Source: Simonsiella sp051414845
GTDB lineage: Bacteria > Pseudomonadota > Gammaproteobacteria > Burkholderiales > Neisseriaceae
DNA: 64,000 nucleotides
Assembly: GCA_051414845.1 (NCBI GenBank)
Contig: CP183313.1
Coordinates: forward strand, 2,170,001-2,234,000
Direction: 5' to 3'
Below, one piece after another: positions 1-7,670 of the stretch. A program made the position numbers and the translations under genes. Under the pieces are notes generated by a model. It was not told the DNA's origin. It saw nothing but the letters and a program-made list of their open reading frames with translations, and did no database searches. Within the stretch, counting starts at the first letter, position 1, and each line of letters starts with the position of its first letter.

Positions 1-19
1 TGCGTGAAACATGAGCGTG

Positions 20-35
20 TGTTTCACGTGAAACA
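20..35. promoter_or_regulatory. parS: parS centromere site
   Basis: The sequence TGTTTCACGTGAAACA is a perfect 16-bp palindrome identical to the widely conserved bacterial parS consensus bound by ParB/Spo0J. A further half-site (GTGAAACA) lies at 4-11. ParB loading at parS organises origin-proximal DNA for segregation, so this region may be fairly near the replication origin. The match is seen directly; its function is inferred from the conserved motif. Confidence 0.8.
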
Positions 36-107
36 TAAAAATAACAGCTTGAAAACAAATCTAATTCATTGTTTTCAGGCTGCTTGGTAAAAATAAGGTA
101 AAAATCA

Positions 108-239
108 ATGAAACACTTGTACCAAAATAGCGGCATGGCAAAATCGTTGCGTTGCGTTGCGTTGCGTTGCGTTGCGTTGCGTTGCGTTGCGTTGCGTTGC
201 GTTGCGTTGCGTTGCGTTGCGTTGCGTTGCGTGGGCTGA
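108..239 (+). CDS. Phase-variable leader ORF, 43 aa in the present repeat state
   Basis: An ATG at 108 has an AAGG ribosome-binding site about nine bases upstream and opens a frame (MKHLYQNSGMAKS then LRCVA repeated) that runs through the GTTGC tract. With 17 repeat copies it stops at TGA 237-239. With one more copy the frame would stay open past the tract and end at TAA 331-333, eight bases beyond the methyltransferase start at 323, a layout suited to translational coupling. With one copy fewer it would stop near 248. The peptide itself probably has no function; the role as a switchable leader is inferred. Confidence 0.35.
   Translation: MKHLYQNSGMAKSLRCVALRCVALRCVALRCVALRCVALRCVG
146..230. 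repeat. Pentanucleotide tandem repeat (GTTGC)17
   Basis: There are seventeen uninterrupted GTTGC units. Pentamer tracts of this length are typical of slipped-strand phase variation in Neisseriaceae, where restriction-modification genes are frequent targets. Here the tract lies 93 bp upstream of the first methyltransferase start, not inside that gene. A change in copy number would therefore act through leader translation or promoter spacing. Confidence 0.9.
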
Positions 240-322
240 ATTACGCTTAAAATTTGTAGTAAAACCATTTCAGGCTGCCTGTTCGGGCGGCTTTTTTACG
301 TCTTGTGTTGGGGTGAAGTCCC

Positions 323-958
323 ATGCAAGTTAAATCTAAACAGCGCGTTGCCGACCATGGCGAAGTGTACACGCACGAGCGTGAAGTCAATGCCATGCTG
401 GATTTGGTGGCTGACCAAGCGACAAATCCTGAAAAAACCTTTCTTGAACCTGCTTGCGGTAGCGGCAATTTTCTTGCCGAAATCTTGCGCCGCAAATTGG
501 CGGCAATAGCGCAAAAGCATAAAAAATCCCAACTTCATTACGAACGAAACGCCATTATTGCAGTAGGCAGTATTTATGGTATTGAGCTTTTGCCTGATAA
601 CGTTGCGGAATGTTGCGCGCGTTTGCATGGCATTTTTGCAGAATATTATCAGGCTGTCTTTCCCAAAACATTTAAACCCGAATGCTTGCGCGCGGCGCAA
701 TATATTTTGTCGCAAAACATTTTGTGCGGCGATGCGCTGAAATTGGAAACGGCTGATGGCAAGCCGATTGTGTTTTCTGAATGGAAACCGCTTAACGGTA
801 TTCTAATCAAACGGCGCGATTATGTTTATCTTGATTTGGTAAACAAAGCCAGCGAGCGTGAATTGCCACTATTTTCTGATTTGGGCGATGAAGCCTACGT
901 TCCCAGTCCTCTTAAAGAATACGACGCGGTTCACTTCTTGGAGGTGGGCAATGTCTAG
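323..958 (+). CDS. Restriction-modification methyltransferase-like subunit M1
   Basis: This 211-residue protein resembles the small N6-adenine methyltransferase-like subunit found next to Eco57I-type methylases. The S-adenosylmethionine-binding motif I (FLEPACGSGNFL) is clear near residues 40-51. The expected NPPY catalytic motif is not visible; at that place the chain reads through FSEWKPLNG. It may therefore bind cofactor or assist its partner and not methylate by itself. The start ATG follows the phase-variable leader, and the 3' end overlaps the next gene by 8 bp, which suggests a co-translated operon. Family assignment is by recognition of the sequence; the role is inferred. Confidence 0.75.
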   Translation: MQVKSKQRVADHGEVYTHEREVNAMLDLVADQATNPEKTFLEPACGSGNFLAEILRRKLAAIAQKHKKSQLHYERNAIIAVGSIYGIELLPDNVAECCARLHGIFAEYYQAVFPKTFKPECLRAAQYILSQNILCGDALKLETADGKPIVFSEWKPLNGILIKRRDYVYLDLVNKASERELPLFSDLGDEAYVPSPLKEYDAVHFLEVGNV

Positions 959-2467
959 CTTTTTGAAAACGAATTACAACCCTGATGTTTTAAGCTGTTT
1001 GGCAAATTTATCCAATGATGAAGTGTTTACGCCGCCCGAAGTGGTCAATCAAATGCTCGATAGGCTGCCTGAAAGTTTGTGGCGCGATAAAAATGCGCGT
1101 TTTTTAGACCCTGTTTGCAAATCAGGCGTGTTTTTGCGCGAAATTGCCAAGCGATTAATTGTGGGCTTGGAGCATGATTTTCCTGATTTGCAAACGCGCT
1201 TAAATCATATTTTTACGCAGCAGCTTTACGGCATTGCGATTACTGAGCTGACAGGACATATTGCGCCAAATATGCCAACAGCGTCTTATCCATTTGTACC
1301 GCTTTTGGCAAAGAAGAAACGCAAGGCAATATTCGCTATCGGCGCATTGCGCATAGTTGGCAAGAGGGCAAGTGCAGCGAATGTGGTGCGAGCAAAGAGG
1401 TGTACGACCGCGATAGCGATGAAATGGAAAACCATGCCTATGCCTTTATTCACGGCAATTGGGCGCAAACGATTTTGGAAGTAGAAAATATGCAGTTTGA
1501 TGTGATTATTGGCAATCCGCCGTATCAGTTGAGTGATGGCGGCGGAACTGGTTCGTCGGCTAAGCCTTTGTATCATCAGTTTATTCAACAAGCGAAAAAG
1601 CTTAATCCGCATTATTTATTAATGATTACGCCATCGCGCTGGTTTGCTGGTGGGAAGGGTTTGGATGAATTTCGCGATGAAATGTTAAAGGATAATAAGT
1701 TAAGAGTTCTTGTAGATTATATAGATTCGAATGATTGTTTTCCTGGTGTGGATATTTCGGGTGGAATTTCTTATTTTTTGTGGGATAGTCAGTATAAAGG
1801 AAATTGTTTAGTCCGTACTATGGAAAATGGAGTATGTATTTCGGAAATGTCTAGACCCTTAAAAGAAAAACAGTCAGATGTTTTTATCCGTTTTAACCAA
1901 GCCATTCCTATCGTAAGAAAAGTTAAAAAATTCCAAGAAGAGAGTTTCTGTAATTTAGTTTTTTCTAGAAAACCATTTGGTCTAGCATCATCAGTTAAGG
2001 GAAATGTTCAAAAAGAAAATTCTATTTTATTACATACCAGTTCTGGAATTAGCTACATACAAAAGTCAGAAGTTACGAGTAATGTTAATTTAATTGACAG
2101 ATATAAAGTTTTTATTTCAAAGGCATATGGTGAAAGAATTTCATCTAATTTTTGGGTTTTAGGTAAGCCATTTTTAGGTAAACCAAATACTGTTTGCACC
2201 GAAACTTATTTAGCGATTGGTGCATTTGAAAATGAAGAAATATGTGAAAACGTAATGTCTTATATCAGAACAAGATTTTTTAGATTTTTGGTTTTATTAA
2301 AAAAGAATACACAAAACAGTTCTAAATCAACGTACCAATTTGTTCCGCAGCAAGATTTCTCAAAACCTTGGACAGATGCAGAACTCTACGCCAAATACGG
2401 CTTAACCGCCGAAGAAATCGCTTTTATTGAAAAAATGGTGCGTCCGATGGAGTTGGAAAATGAGTAA
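951..2467 (+). pseudogene. Eco57I-like adenine methyltransferase M2, frameshifted
   Basis: The reading frame begins at ATG 951 (MSSFLKTNYNPDVLSCLANL) with motif I FLDPVCKSGVFL near residue 46. It leaves the family sequence at about 1250-1260, after ITELTG, and would stop at 1484. The true continuation (YCAKYANSV, then GKEETQGNIRYRRIAHSWQ) is in another frame from about 1259 to TAA 2465-2467, and carries the catalytic motif NPPYQL near 1517. The missing LLSR-like residues at the junction point to a small deletion. Motif I and NPPY are now on separate frames, so activity is doubtful unless the two halves assemble. The 3' half (about 1680-2340) is AT-richer, as is usual for a target-recognition domain. 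Confidence 0.8.
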
Positions 2468-3131
2468 ATTTTATTTCCCCACAACCCAAAAATCCTTTGA
2501 TACAAAGAAAGAGTTGGTTGCGTATTTTAAACAAATGCGAGAGTTAGTAGAAAGGCAAGAATCTAATACAGTGTGTGATGCTAATCAGATTGCAGATTTA
2601 AAAGATTTTCTGATTTTTCATCATAATGATAAGGAAATATTCCTCAATCAATTTGATCTAAATGATTGTGAATTTTTTGTTGATTTGCCGCCTGAGCCAA
2701 GAAATTCATATAAGTGTTTCTGGTTACATGATAAGAAAACAGCGGCAAAAAGACATTTTTCCACAACAGAACGAGCATTTGGTAATCCGCCGACACCATT
2801 ACAAAATTTTCGCTCTTTTTGCAGTTTTATTATTAGTAACTATAAAAAATCTGTCCGTCAAAAGTTGGCAGCAGAGCAAGGAAAAGATTTTAGGGAATTG
2901 GATTTGTGGCATCAGAGCCCGGCAACAAAGCAGATTGTTGATGAATTTTTAACCGTCCATAACCTGCGTGACAAATTAGAGAAAGTGATTTCGCCTAATG
3001 GTTTGGGCAATAACGTGCCTTATTTGTTACCTGAATATGCATATTTGGAACAAAAATTTTTGGATTTTTATGTTCAAAAAGTTGCGGCTAATGAAGTGAT
3101 ATTTAGTTTGAAAGATAGAAAAAACGGTTAG
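2460..3131 (+). CDS. DCL/DUF3223-like protein of the restriction island
   Basis: This 223-residue soluble protein overlaps the end of the second methyltransferase gene by 8 bp, so it belongs to the same operon. The segment around residues 38-85 (DLKDFLIFHHND, FFVDLPPEP, KCFWL) resembles the DCL/DUF3223 fold, whose signature is a short helix followed by FFV and RCFW. No catalytic residues can be assigned. Genes of this kind are often found beside restriction systems, so an accessory or specificity role is possible, but this is a guess. Transcription should end at the hairpin just downstream. Confidence 0.55.
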   Translation: MSKFYFPTTQKSFDTKKELVAYFKQMRELVERQESNTVCDANQIADLKDFLIFHHNDKEIFLNQFDLNDCEFFVDLPPEPRNSYKCFWLHDKKTAAKRHFSTTERAFGNPPTPLQNFRSFCSFIISNYKKSVRQKLAAEQGKDFRELDLWHQSPATKQIVDEFLTVHNLRDKLEKVISPNGLGNNVPYLLPEYAYLEQKFLDFYVQKVAANEVIFSLKDRKNG

Positions 3132-3144
3132 CAGTAAAAACACA

Positions 3145-3180
3145 ATGCCGTCTGAAAAGCAAACGGCTTTCAGACGGCAT
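3145..3180 (+). terminator. Inverted-pair Neisseria AT-DUS terminator
   Basis: ATGCCGTCTGAA at 3145-3156 is mirrored by TTCAGACGGCAT at 3169-3180, giving a stem with a 12-base loop. This is the canonical Neisseria gonorrhoeae/meningitidis DUS dialect, not the AGGCTGCCTGAA dialect used elsewhere in the window. It lies between the methyltransferase operon and the convergent higBA genes and can serve both. Confidence 0.8.
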
Positions 3181-3196
3181 TCAGTAAGCGGAAGTA

Positions 3197-3478
3197 TTAA
3201 ACAGGCAGCGGTTGGGAGAGTGGTATTACAAAATCGTGATTGCGCTGCTCGGCTTGCCATAAATCGTAGGCGGCTTGCATTCTTAGCCAAAAGGCGGCAT
3301 CGGTATTGGGTAGCAAGATGGATAAGCGCACCGCCATTTCTGCGCTGATGGCTGCTTTGCCATTTAATACACGCGATAAAGCGGCGCGGGTTACGCCTAA
3401 TCTTTTTGCAGTTTCGGTTACGCTGATGTTTTCTAGATTTTCGCGCAACACAAATCCTGGATGGGCTGGGTTGTACAT
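3197..3478 (-). CDS. higA: HigA family antitoxin
   Basis: The protein has 93 residues with a Cro/CI-type helix-turn-helix (VTETAKRLGVTRAALSRVLNGKAAIS, about residues 20-45) followed by the typical HigA stretch ending in AAYDLWQAE. It neutralises the HigB toxin and should autorepress the promoter. It lies 9 bp after the toxin gene, the toxin-first order usual for higBA. The pair sits inside the restriction island and may stabilise it. Confidence 0.88.
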   Translation of the reverse strand: MYNPAHPGFVLRENLENISVTETAKRLGVTRAALSRVLNGKAAISAEMAVRLSILLPNTDAAFWLRMQAAYDLWQAEQRNHDFVIPLSQPLPV

Positions 3479-3487
3479 GGTGTTCTC

Positions 3488-3766
3488 CTAGTGATAATCC
3501 TGATAGTCCACAACTTCGGCATCGCCGTTTTCAAAACGAAAAGTAAGCCGCCAATTGCCATTTACGCTAACGCTCCAATGGTCTTTCAGGCTGCCTGAAA
3601 GTGAATGTAACCGCCAAGCTGGCATGTTCATGTGTTCGATTTGGGTGGCGGCATTTAATGCTGTGAGCAAAACATTGAGTTTCGCCGCGTGCGCGGCTTG
3701 AATGCCTGCTTTGCTGCCTGTGTGGAAAAATTTTTCCAAACCTTTGTGTTTGAAGCTTTTAATCAT
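3488..3766 (-). CDS. higB: HigB/RelE-like toxin
   Basis: This 92-residue RelE-superfamily protein is predicted to be a ribosome-dependent mRNA interferase. It starts MIKSFKHKGLEKFF and has the conserved NGNWRLTFRFENGDAEVVDYQDYH C-terminus of HigB (host inhibition of growth B). The start at 3766 fits the family better than an upstream ATG at 3844. A DUS copy near residue 60 encodes SGSLK. It is transcribed with higA. Confidence 0.87.
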   Translation of the reverse strand: MIKSFKHKGLEKFFHTGSKAGIQAAHAAKLNVLLTALNAATQIEHMNMPAWRLHSLSGSLKDHWSVSVNGNWRLTFRFENGDAEVVDYQDYH

Positions 3767-3781
3767 GGTGCCGCTCCTGTG

Positions 3782-3794
3782 TAGTGGTACTATA
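3782..3794 (-). promoter_or_regulatory. Probable higBA promoter/operator
   Basis: On the minus strand TATAGT (3789-3794) could be the -10 box, overlapping the small palindrome TAGTGGTACTA (3782-3792), 16-29 bp from the toxin start. HigA-type antitoxins commonly bind palindromes overlapping their own promoter. No clear -35 is visible. The assignment is tentative. Confidence 0.3.
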
Positions 3795-3832
3795 CAATTT
3801 ATGCTTTGTCTCGTCAATGAAGGAGAGAGTAA

Positions 3833-6385
3833 ATGACCGAACAAACCCCCATGCCGTCTGAAAACGATATGCAGCTTGAATTTGAAGTGGCGTTTGCGCC
3901 GCTGAATTTGCCGCGCATTTATGCTTATTCGGATACGCGTTTTTCAGGCTGCCTGAAAGTGGGCTATACCACGCGCACATCGGCAAATATTCGTGTGCGT
4001 GAGCAGATGGCGGCGGTGAAAATGCCGCAACAGACTTGGACGATTGAATTAGACGAAACGGCGATGCGCGATGATGGCAGTTTGTTTACTGACCGTGATG
4101 TGCATCGTGTGTTGCAGCGGCATGGTGTTGAGCGCGTGAATGGCGAGTGGTTTCAATGCAGCTTGGAAGCGGTAAAAGCGGCTTTGTTGGAGGTGAAATC
4201 GGGTCAGCGCAATGATGAGCGGCGCACTTTGTCTTTTGGCATGCGTCCTGAACAAGCGGCGGCGGTGGCAAAAACGGCGGCTTATTTTGCGAGCTTTAAG
4301 GCGGATGAACACAATCAGGGCAAAGCGCCGCGCTTTTTGTGGAATGCGAAAATGCGCTTTGGCAAAACTTTTGCGGCGTATCAGTTGGCAAAGGCAATGG
4401 GCTGGAAGCGTTTGTTGATTTTGACGTTTAAACCTGCGGTGCAAAATGCTTGGCAGGAGGATTTGCATAATCATAGGGATTTTTCAGGCTGGCAGTTTAT
4501 TGCGCGTGACAGCGGTTTGACTTATGAAGCGGTGGATAAAACCCGGCCGATTGTGTGTTTTGCTTCGTTTCAGGATTTCTTGGGCAAAACGAAGGCAAAC
4601 GGTATTAAGCTGAAAAACGAGTGGGCGCATGAAATCAATTGGGATTGTGTGATTTTTGATGAATACCATTATGGCGCTTGGCGCGAAAATGCGAAGGATT
4701 TGTTTGGCGGCGAAACGGATAAGCGCGAGCAGGATTTTGCTGAAAGCGAGCTGATGAAGGATTTTGACCAAGAGTTAATGCCGATTACCTCGCATCATTA
4801 TTTGTATTTATCGGGCACGCCATTTCGGGCGATTGCTTCGGGCGAATTTATTGAAGAGCAGATTTTCAACTGGACGTATTCCGATGAGCAGCGCGCGAAA
4901 TATGCTTGGCAGCCTGAACAGGGCAAAAATCCGTATTTGTCCTTGCCCAAAGTGGTGATGATGACGTATCAATTGCCCGAGAGTTTACGCGATATTGCAC
5001 GCAAGGGCGAATTTAATGAGTTTGATTTGAATGAGTTTTTTCGTGCCACGGGCGAAGGCGAGGCGGCAAAGTTTGCGTATGAAAACGAAGTGCAAAAATG
5101 GCTGGAATTTATTCAAAATAAGCTGCCTGAAATGGCAGAAAGTAATTTAAAACTAATTCATAAAAAGCCGAAAATGCCGTTTTCGGATGTGGATTTGTTG
5201 GATAATTTGCTGCATACGTTTTGGTTTTTGCCTAATGTGGCATCGTGTTTTGCGATGAAAAATTTATTGGCAAGCCGCAAAAATCAGTTTTTTCATCAAT
5301 ATGAAATTATTGTAGCGGCAGGCAGCGGTGCAGGAATTGGCGTGGAAGCTTTGCCGCCTGTTCAGGCTGCCATGACGCGCAAACCGCTGCAAAGCAAAAC
5401 GATTACGCTCTCTTGCGGCAAGCTAACGACAGGCGTTTCCGTTTCGCCTTGGTCGGGGATTTTGATGCTGCGCAATTCGTCTAGCCCTGAAACGTATTTT
5501 CAGGCTGCCTTTCGCGTGCAAACGCCTTGGGTGTTGCGCGGGCATGATGCCGATGACCCGAATCATGAGTTAATCGTGAAGCCGCAATGCTATGTGTTTG
5601 ATTTTGCGCCCGACCGCGCTTTGCGGCAAATTGCGGAATACAGTTGCCGCTTGGATACGCAAAGCAACAATCCCGAGCAGAAAGTTGCCGAGTTTATCCA
5701 GTTTTTGCCCGTGTTGGCTTATGATGGCAGCAGTATGCGCCAAATTGATGCTGCTGGTGTGTTGGATATGGCGATGAGCGGTACAACGGCAACGCTGTTG
5801 GCGCGGCGTTGGGAAAGCGCGTTGTTGGTGAACGTGGATAATGAGACTTTACAGCGGTTGATGGATAATCAAGAAGCGATGAAAGCCTTGATGAGTATTG
5901 AAGGTTTTCGTGCGCTCAATCAAGATATTGAGACCATTATCAATAAATCCGAAGCAGTGAAAAAAGCCAAAAAAGAAAAAGGCGATGATTTAACGCCGTC
6001 TGAAAAGAAAGAATTGAGCAAAGAAGAGAAAGAATACAAAACTTTGCGCAAACAAATTCAGGAAAAATTGATTAAATTTGCCACGCGCATTCCTGTGTTT
6101 ATGTATCTTACCGACTATCGTGAACACAGCTTGCGCGATGTGATTACGCAATTAGAACCTGATTTATTTCGCCGCGTAACGGGTTTGACGCAAGCCGATT
6201 TTTCGCTGCTGGCAAAATTGAATGTGTTTAACGAAGCCTTGATGAACGATGCGGTGTATAAATTTAAACGCTATGAAGACGCCAGTTTGGAATATACGGG
6301 TTTGAACAGGCATGGCGAATATGTCGGCTTGTTCAGCACGGTTGTCAATCGCGACACGGATTATGAAATCATGCACAAGCAATGA
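3833..6385 (+). CDS. T5orf172-nuclease/superfamily-2 helicase restriction protein
   Basis: This 850-residue protein is the likely restriction subunit. Residues about 28-115 resemble the T5orf172 branch of GIY-YIG nucleases (IYAYSD, then LKVGYTTR and a conserved R). A superfamily-2 helicase follows: Walker-A-like AKMRFGKTF at about 172-180, DEYH Walker B at 276-279, SGTPF, and a C-terminal lobe with TTGVSVSPW and FQAAFRVQTPW. It should use ATP to translocate on and cut foreign DNA. It lies beyond the inserted higBA pair and is transcribed in the same direction as the methyltransferases. Two neisserial DUS copies fall inside it (3851-3862; 10-mer at 5995-6004), a sign of import. Confidence 0.8.
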   Translation: MTEQTPMPSENDMQLEFEVAFAPLNLPRIYAYSDTRFSGCLKVGYTTRTSANIRVREQMAAVKMPQQTWTIELDETAMRDDGSLFTDRDVHRVLQRHGVERVNGEWFQCSLEAVKAALLEVKSGQRNDERRTLSFGMRPEQAAAVAKTAAYFASFKADEHNQGKAPRFLWNAKMRFGKTFAAYQLAKAMGWKRLLILTFKPAVQNAWQEDLHNHRDFSGWQFIARDSGLTYEAVDKTRPIVCFASFQDFLGKTKANGIKLKNEWAHEINWDCVIFDEYHYGAWRENAKDLFGGETDKREQDFAESELMKDFDQELMPITSHHYLYLSGTPFRAIASGEFIEEQIFNWTYSDEQRAKYAWQPEQGKNPYLSLPKVVMMTYQLPESLRDIARKGEFNEFDLNEFFRATGEGEAAKFAYENEVQKWLEFIQNKLPEMAESNLKLIHKKPKMPFSDVDLLDNLLHTFWFLPNVASCFAMKNLLASRKNQFFHQYEIIVAAGSGAGIGVEALPPVQAAMTRKPLQSKTITLSCGKLTTGVSVSPWSGILMLRNSSSPETYFQAAFRVQTPWVLRGHDADDPNHELIVKPQCYVFDFAPDRALRQIAEYSCRLDTQSNNPEQKVAEFIQFLPVLAYDGSSMRQIDAAGVLDMAMSGTTATLLARRWESALLVNVDNETLQRLMDNQEAMKALMSIEGFRALNQDIETIINKSEAVKKAKKEKGDDLTPSEKKELSKEEKEYKTLRKQIQEKLIKFATRIPVFMYLTDYREHSLRDVITQLEPDLFRRVTGLTQADFSLLAKLNVFNEALMNDAVYKFKRYEDASLEYTGLNRHGEYVGLFSTVVNRDTDYEIMHKQ

Positions 6386-6388
6386 CAA

Positions 6389-6404
6389 GGTTTCATGTGA
6401 AACA
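6389..6404. promoter_or_regulatory. Near-parS palindrome
   Basis: GGTTTCATGTGAAACA differs from the perfect parS at 20-35 at two positions. It lies immediately after the restriction island, so parS-like sequences flank the island on both sides. ParB binding is uncertain with two mismatches. Confidence 0.35.
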
Positions 6405-6434
6405 GGCTGCCTGAAAATTTTCAGGCAGCCTGTT
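6401..6434 (+). terminator. Inverted-pair DUS terminator after the restriction gene
   Basis: AACAGGCTGCCTGAAAA (6401-6417) is followed directly by its exact reverse complement (6418-6434) and then TTATAA. It ends transcription of the restriction gene. The dialect is AGGCTGCCTGAA. Confidence 0.8.
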
Positions 6435-6435
6435 T

Positions 6436-6541
6436 TATAATGGATTAATACAGAAAGGTGCAAGGCGACATCGACCGCCGTGTACACCTAGTATATATGG
6501 GAGTTGGCAACGCAGCAGATTTTTTATTTTAATCCACTATA
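6436..6541. repeat. Correia-like repeat (CREE/MITE), 106 bp
   Basis: The element begins TATAATGGATTAA and ends TTAATCCACTATA, the terminal inverted repeats typical of Correia elements. Its core (GCAAGGCGAC, GTACACCTAGTA, GGCAACGC) resembles the Neisseria Correia core. It lies just upstream of the threonine aldolase gene and may supply promoter or processing signals, as Correia elements often do. Confidence 0.8.
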
Positions 6542-6570
6542 TAATCGCCATTTTTAGAGAGAAAATCATC

Positions 6571-7617
6571 ATGCAAACTTTACACGACACGCAATCACAC
6601 TCTTTCGCGTCCGATAATTATTCAGGCGTGCTGCCTGAAATCATGGCGGCGATTCAAGCGGCAAACGGCGAACATGTCGGCGCGTATGGCAACGACCCGT
6701 ACACGGCGCGTTTACAAGAATTGTTGCAGCAAATTTTCGGCGCAAACGCGGTTGGTTTTCCCGTATTCAACGGCACGGGCGCGAATGTGTTGGCGTTGCA
6801 ATCGCTGCTGCCACGTTGGGGCGCGGTGATTTGCGCGGAATCGGCGCACATCAACGTGGACGAATCCACCGCGCCGCAAGCGGTGGGTGGTTTCAAATTG
6901 GCAACTGTTGCGACGGCGGACGGCAAATTATCGCCCGAACTCATCGCGCAGCAAGCGCACGGTTTCGGCTTTGAACACCACGCGCAGCCGCTCGCGGTCA
7001 GTATTGCGCAAAGCACCGAACTCGGCACGATTTACACGTCCGATGAATTGCGTGAAATCTGTGATTATTGTCACGATTTGGGCGTGGCGGTGCATATGGA
7101 CGGAGCGCGTTTAGCCAATGCAGCGGCGGCTTTGGGCGTGCCCCTGCGCGAAATCACGACCGATGTGGGCGTGGATATTCTGTCGTTTGGTGGCACGAAA
7201 AATGGATTATTGTTTGGCGAATGCGTGGTGGTTTTAAATCCAAATCGCGTGTCGGACGGCATGAAATATTTGCGAAAAATGAATATGCAGCTGGCTTCCA
7301 AAATGCGTTTTGTGTCGGCGCAACTGGTGGCGTTGTTAGAAGAAAATTTATGGCAACGCGCGGCGGGTAATGCAAATGCGATGGCGGCGAAACTTTCAGG
7401 CAGCCTGAAAACGATTGACGGCGTGCAACTGGTTTACCCAACGCAAGCGAATGCGGTATTTGCCAAACTGCCCAACGGTGTGGCGGATAAGGTGCGCGAA
7501 CACACGTTTTTCTACGATTGGGACGAGCAAGGCACGGTGCGTTTTGTGTGCAGTTTCGACACGACCGAGCGGCATGTTGATGAGTTAATTGGCGCGATTT
7601 TGGCGGCGATGAAGTGA
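6571..7617 (+). CDS. ltaE: Low-specificity L-threonine aldolase
   Basis: This 348-residue PLP-dependent enzyme is predicted to cleave L-threonine/allo-threonine to glycine and acetaldehyde. It shows the family N-terminus (FASDNYSGVLPEIMAAI), the cofactor region FNGTGANVLAL (about residues 66-76) and the lysine-bearing SFGGTKNGLLFGE (about residues 206-218), where K forms the Schiff base. Length is normal. It appears to be a single-gene unit downstream of a Correia-like element, and a DUS lies in the C-terminal third (SGSLK). Confidence 0.88.
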   Translation: MQTLHDTQSHSFASDNYSGVLPEIMAAIQAANGEHVGAYGNDPYTARLQELLQQIFGANAVGFPVFNGTGANVLALQSLLPRWGAVICAESAHINVDESTAPQAVGGFKLATVATADGKLSPELIAQQAHGFGFEHHAQPLAVSIAQSTELGTIYTSDELREICDYCHDLGVAVHMDGARLANAAAALGVPLREITTDVGVDILSFGGTKNGLLFGECVVVLNPNRVSDGMKYLRKMNMQLASKMRFVSAQLVALLEENLWQRAAGNANAMAAKLSGSLKTIDGVQLVYPTQANAVFAKLPNGVADKVREHTFFYDWDEQGTVRFVCSFDTTERHVDELIGAILAAMK

Positions 7618-7670
7618 TGTGCAGGCTACCTGAAAATGATTTCAGGCAGCCTGAATGCTTGGAAAACAAG

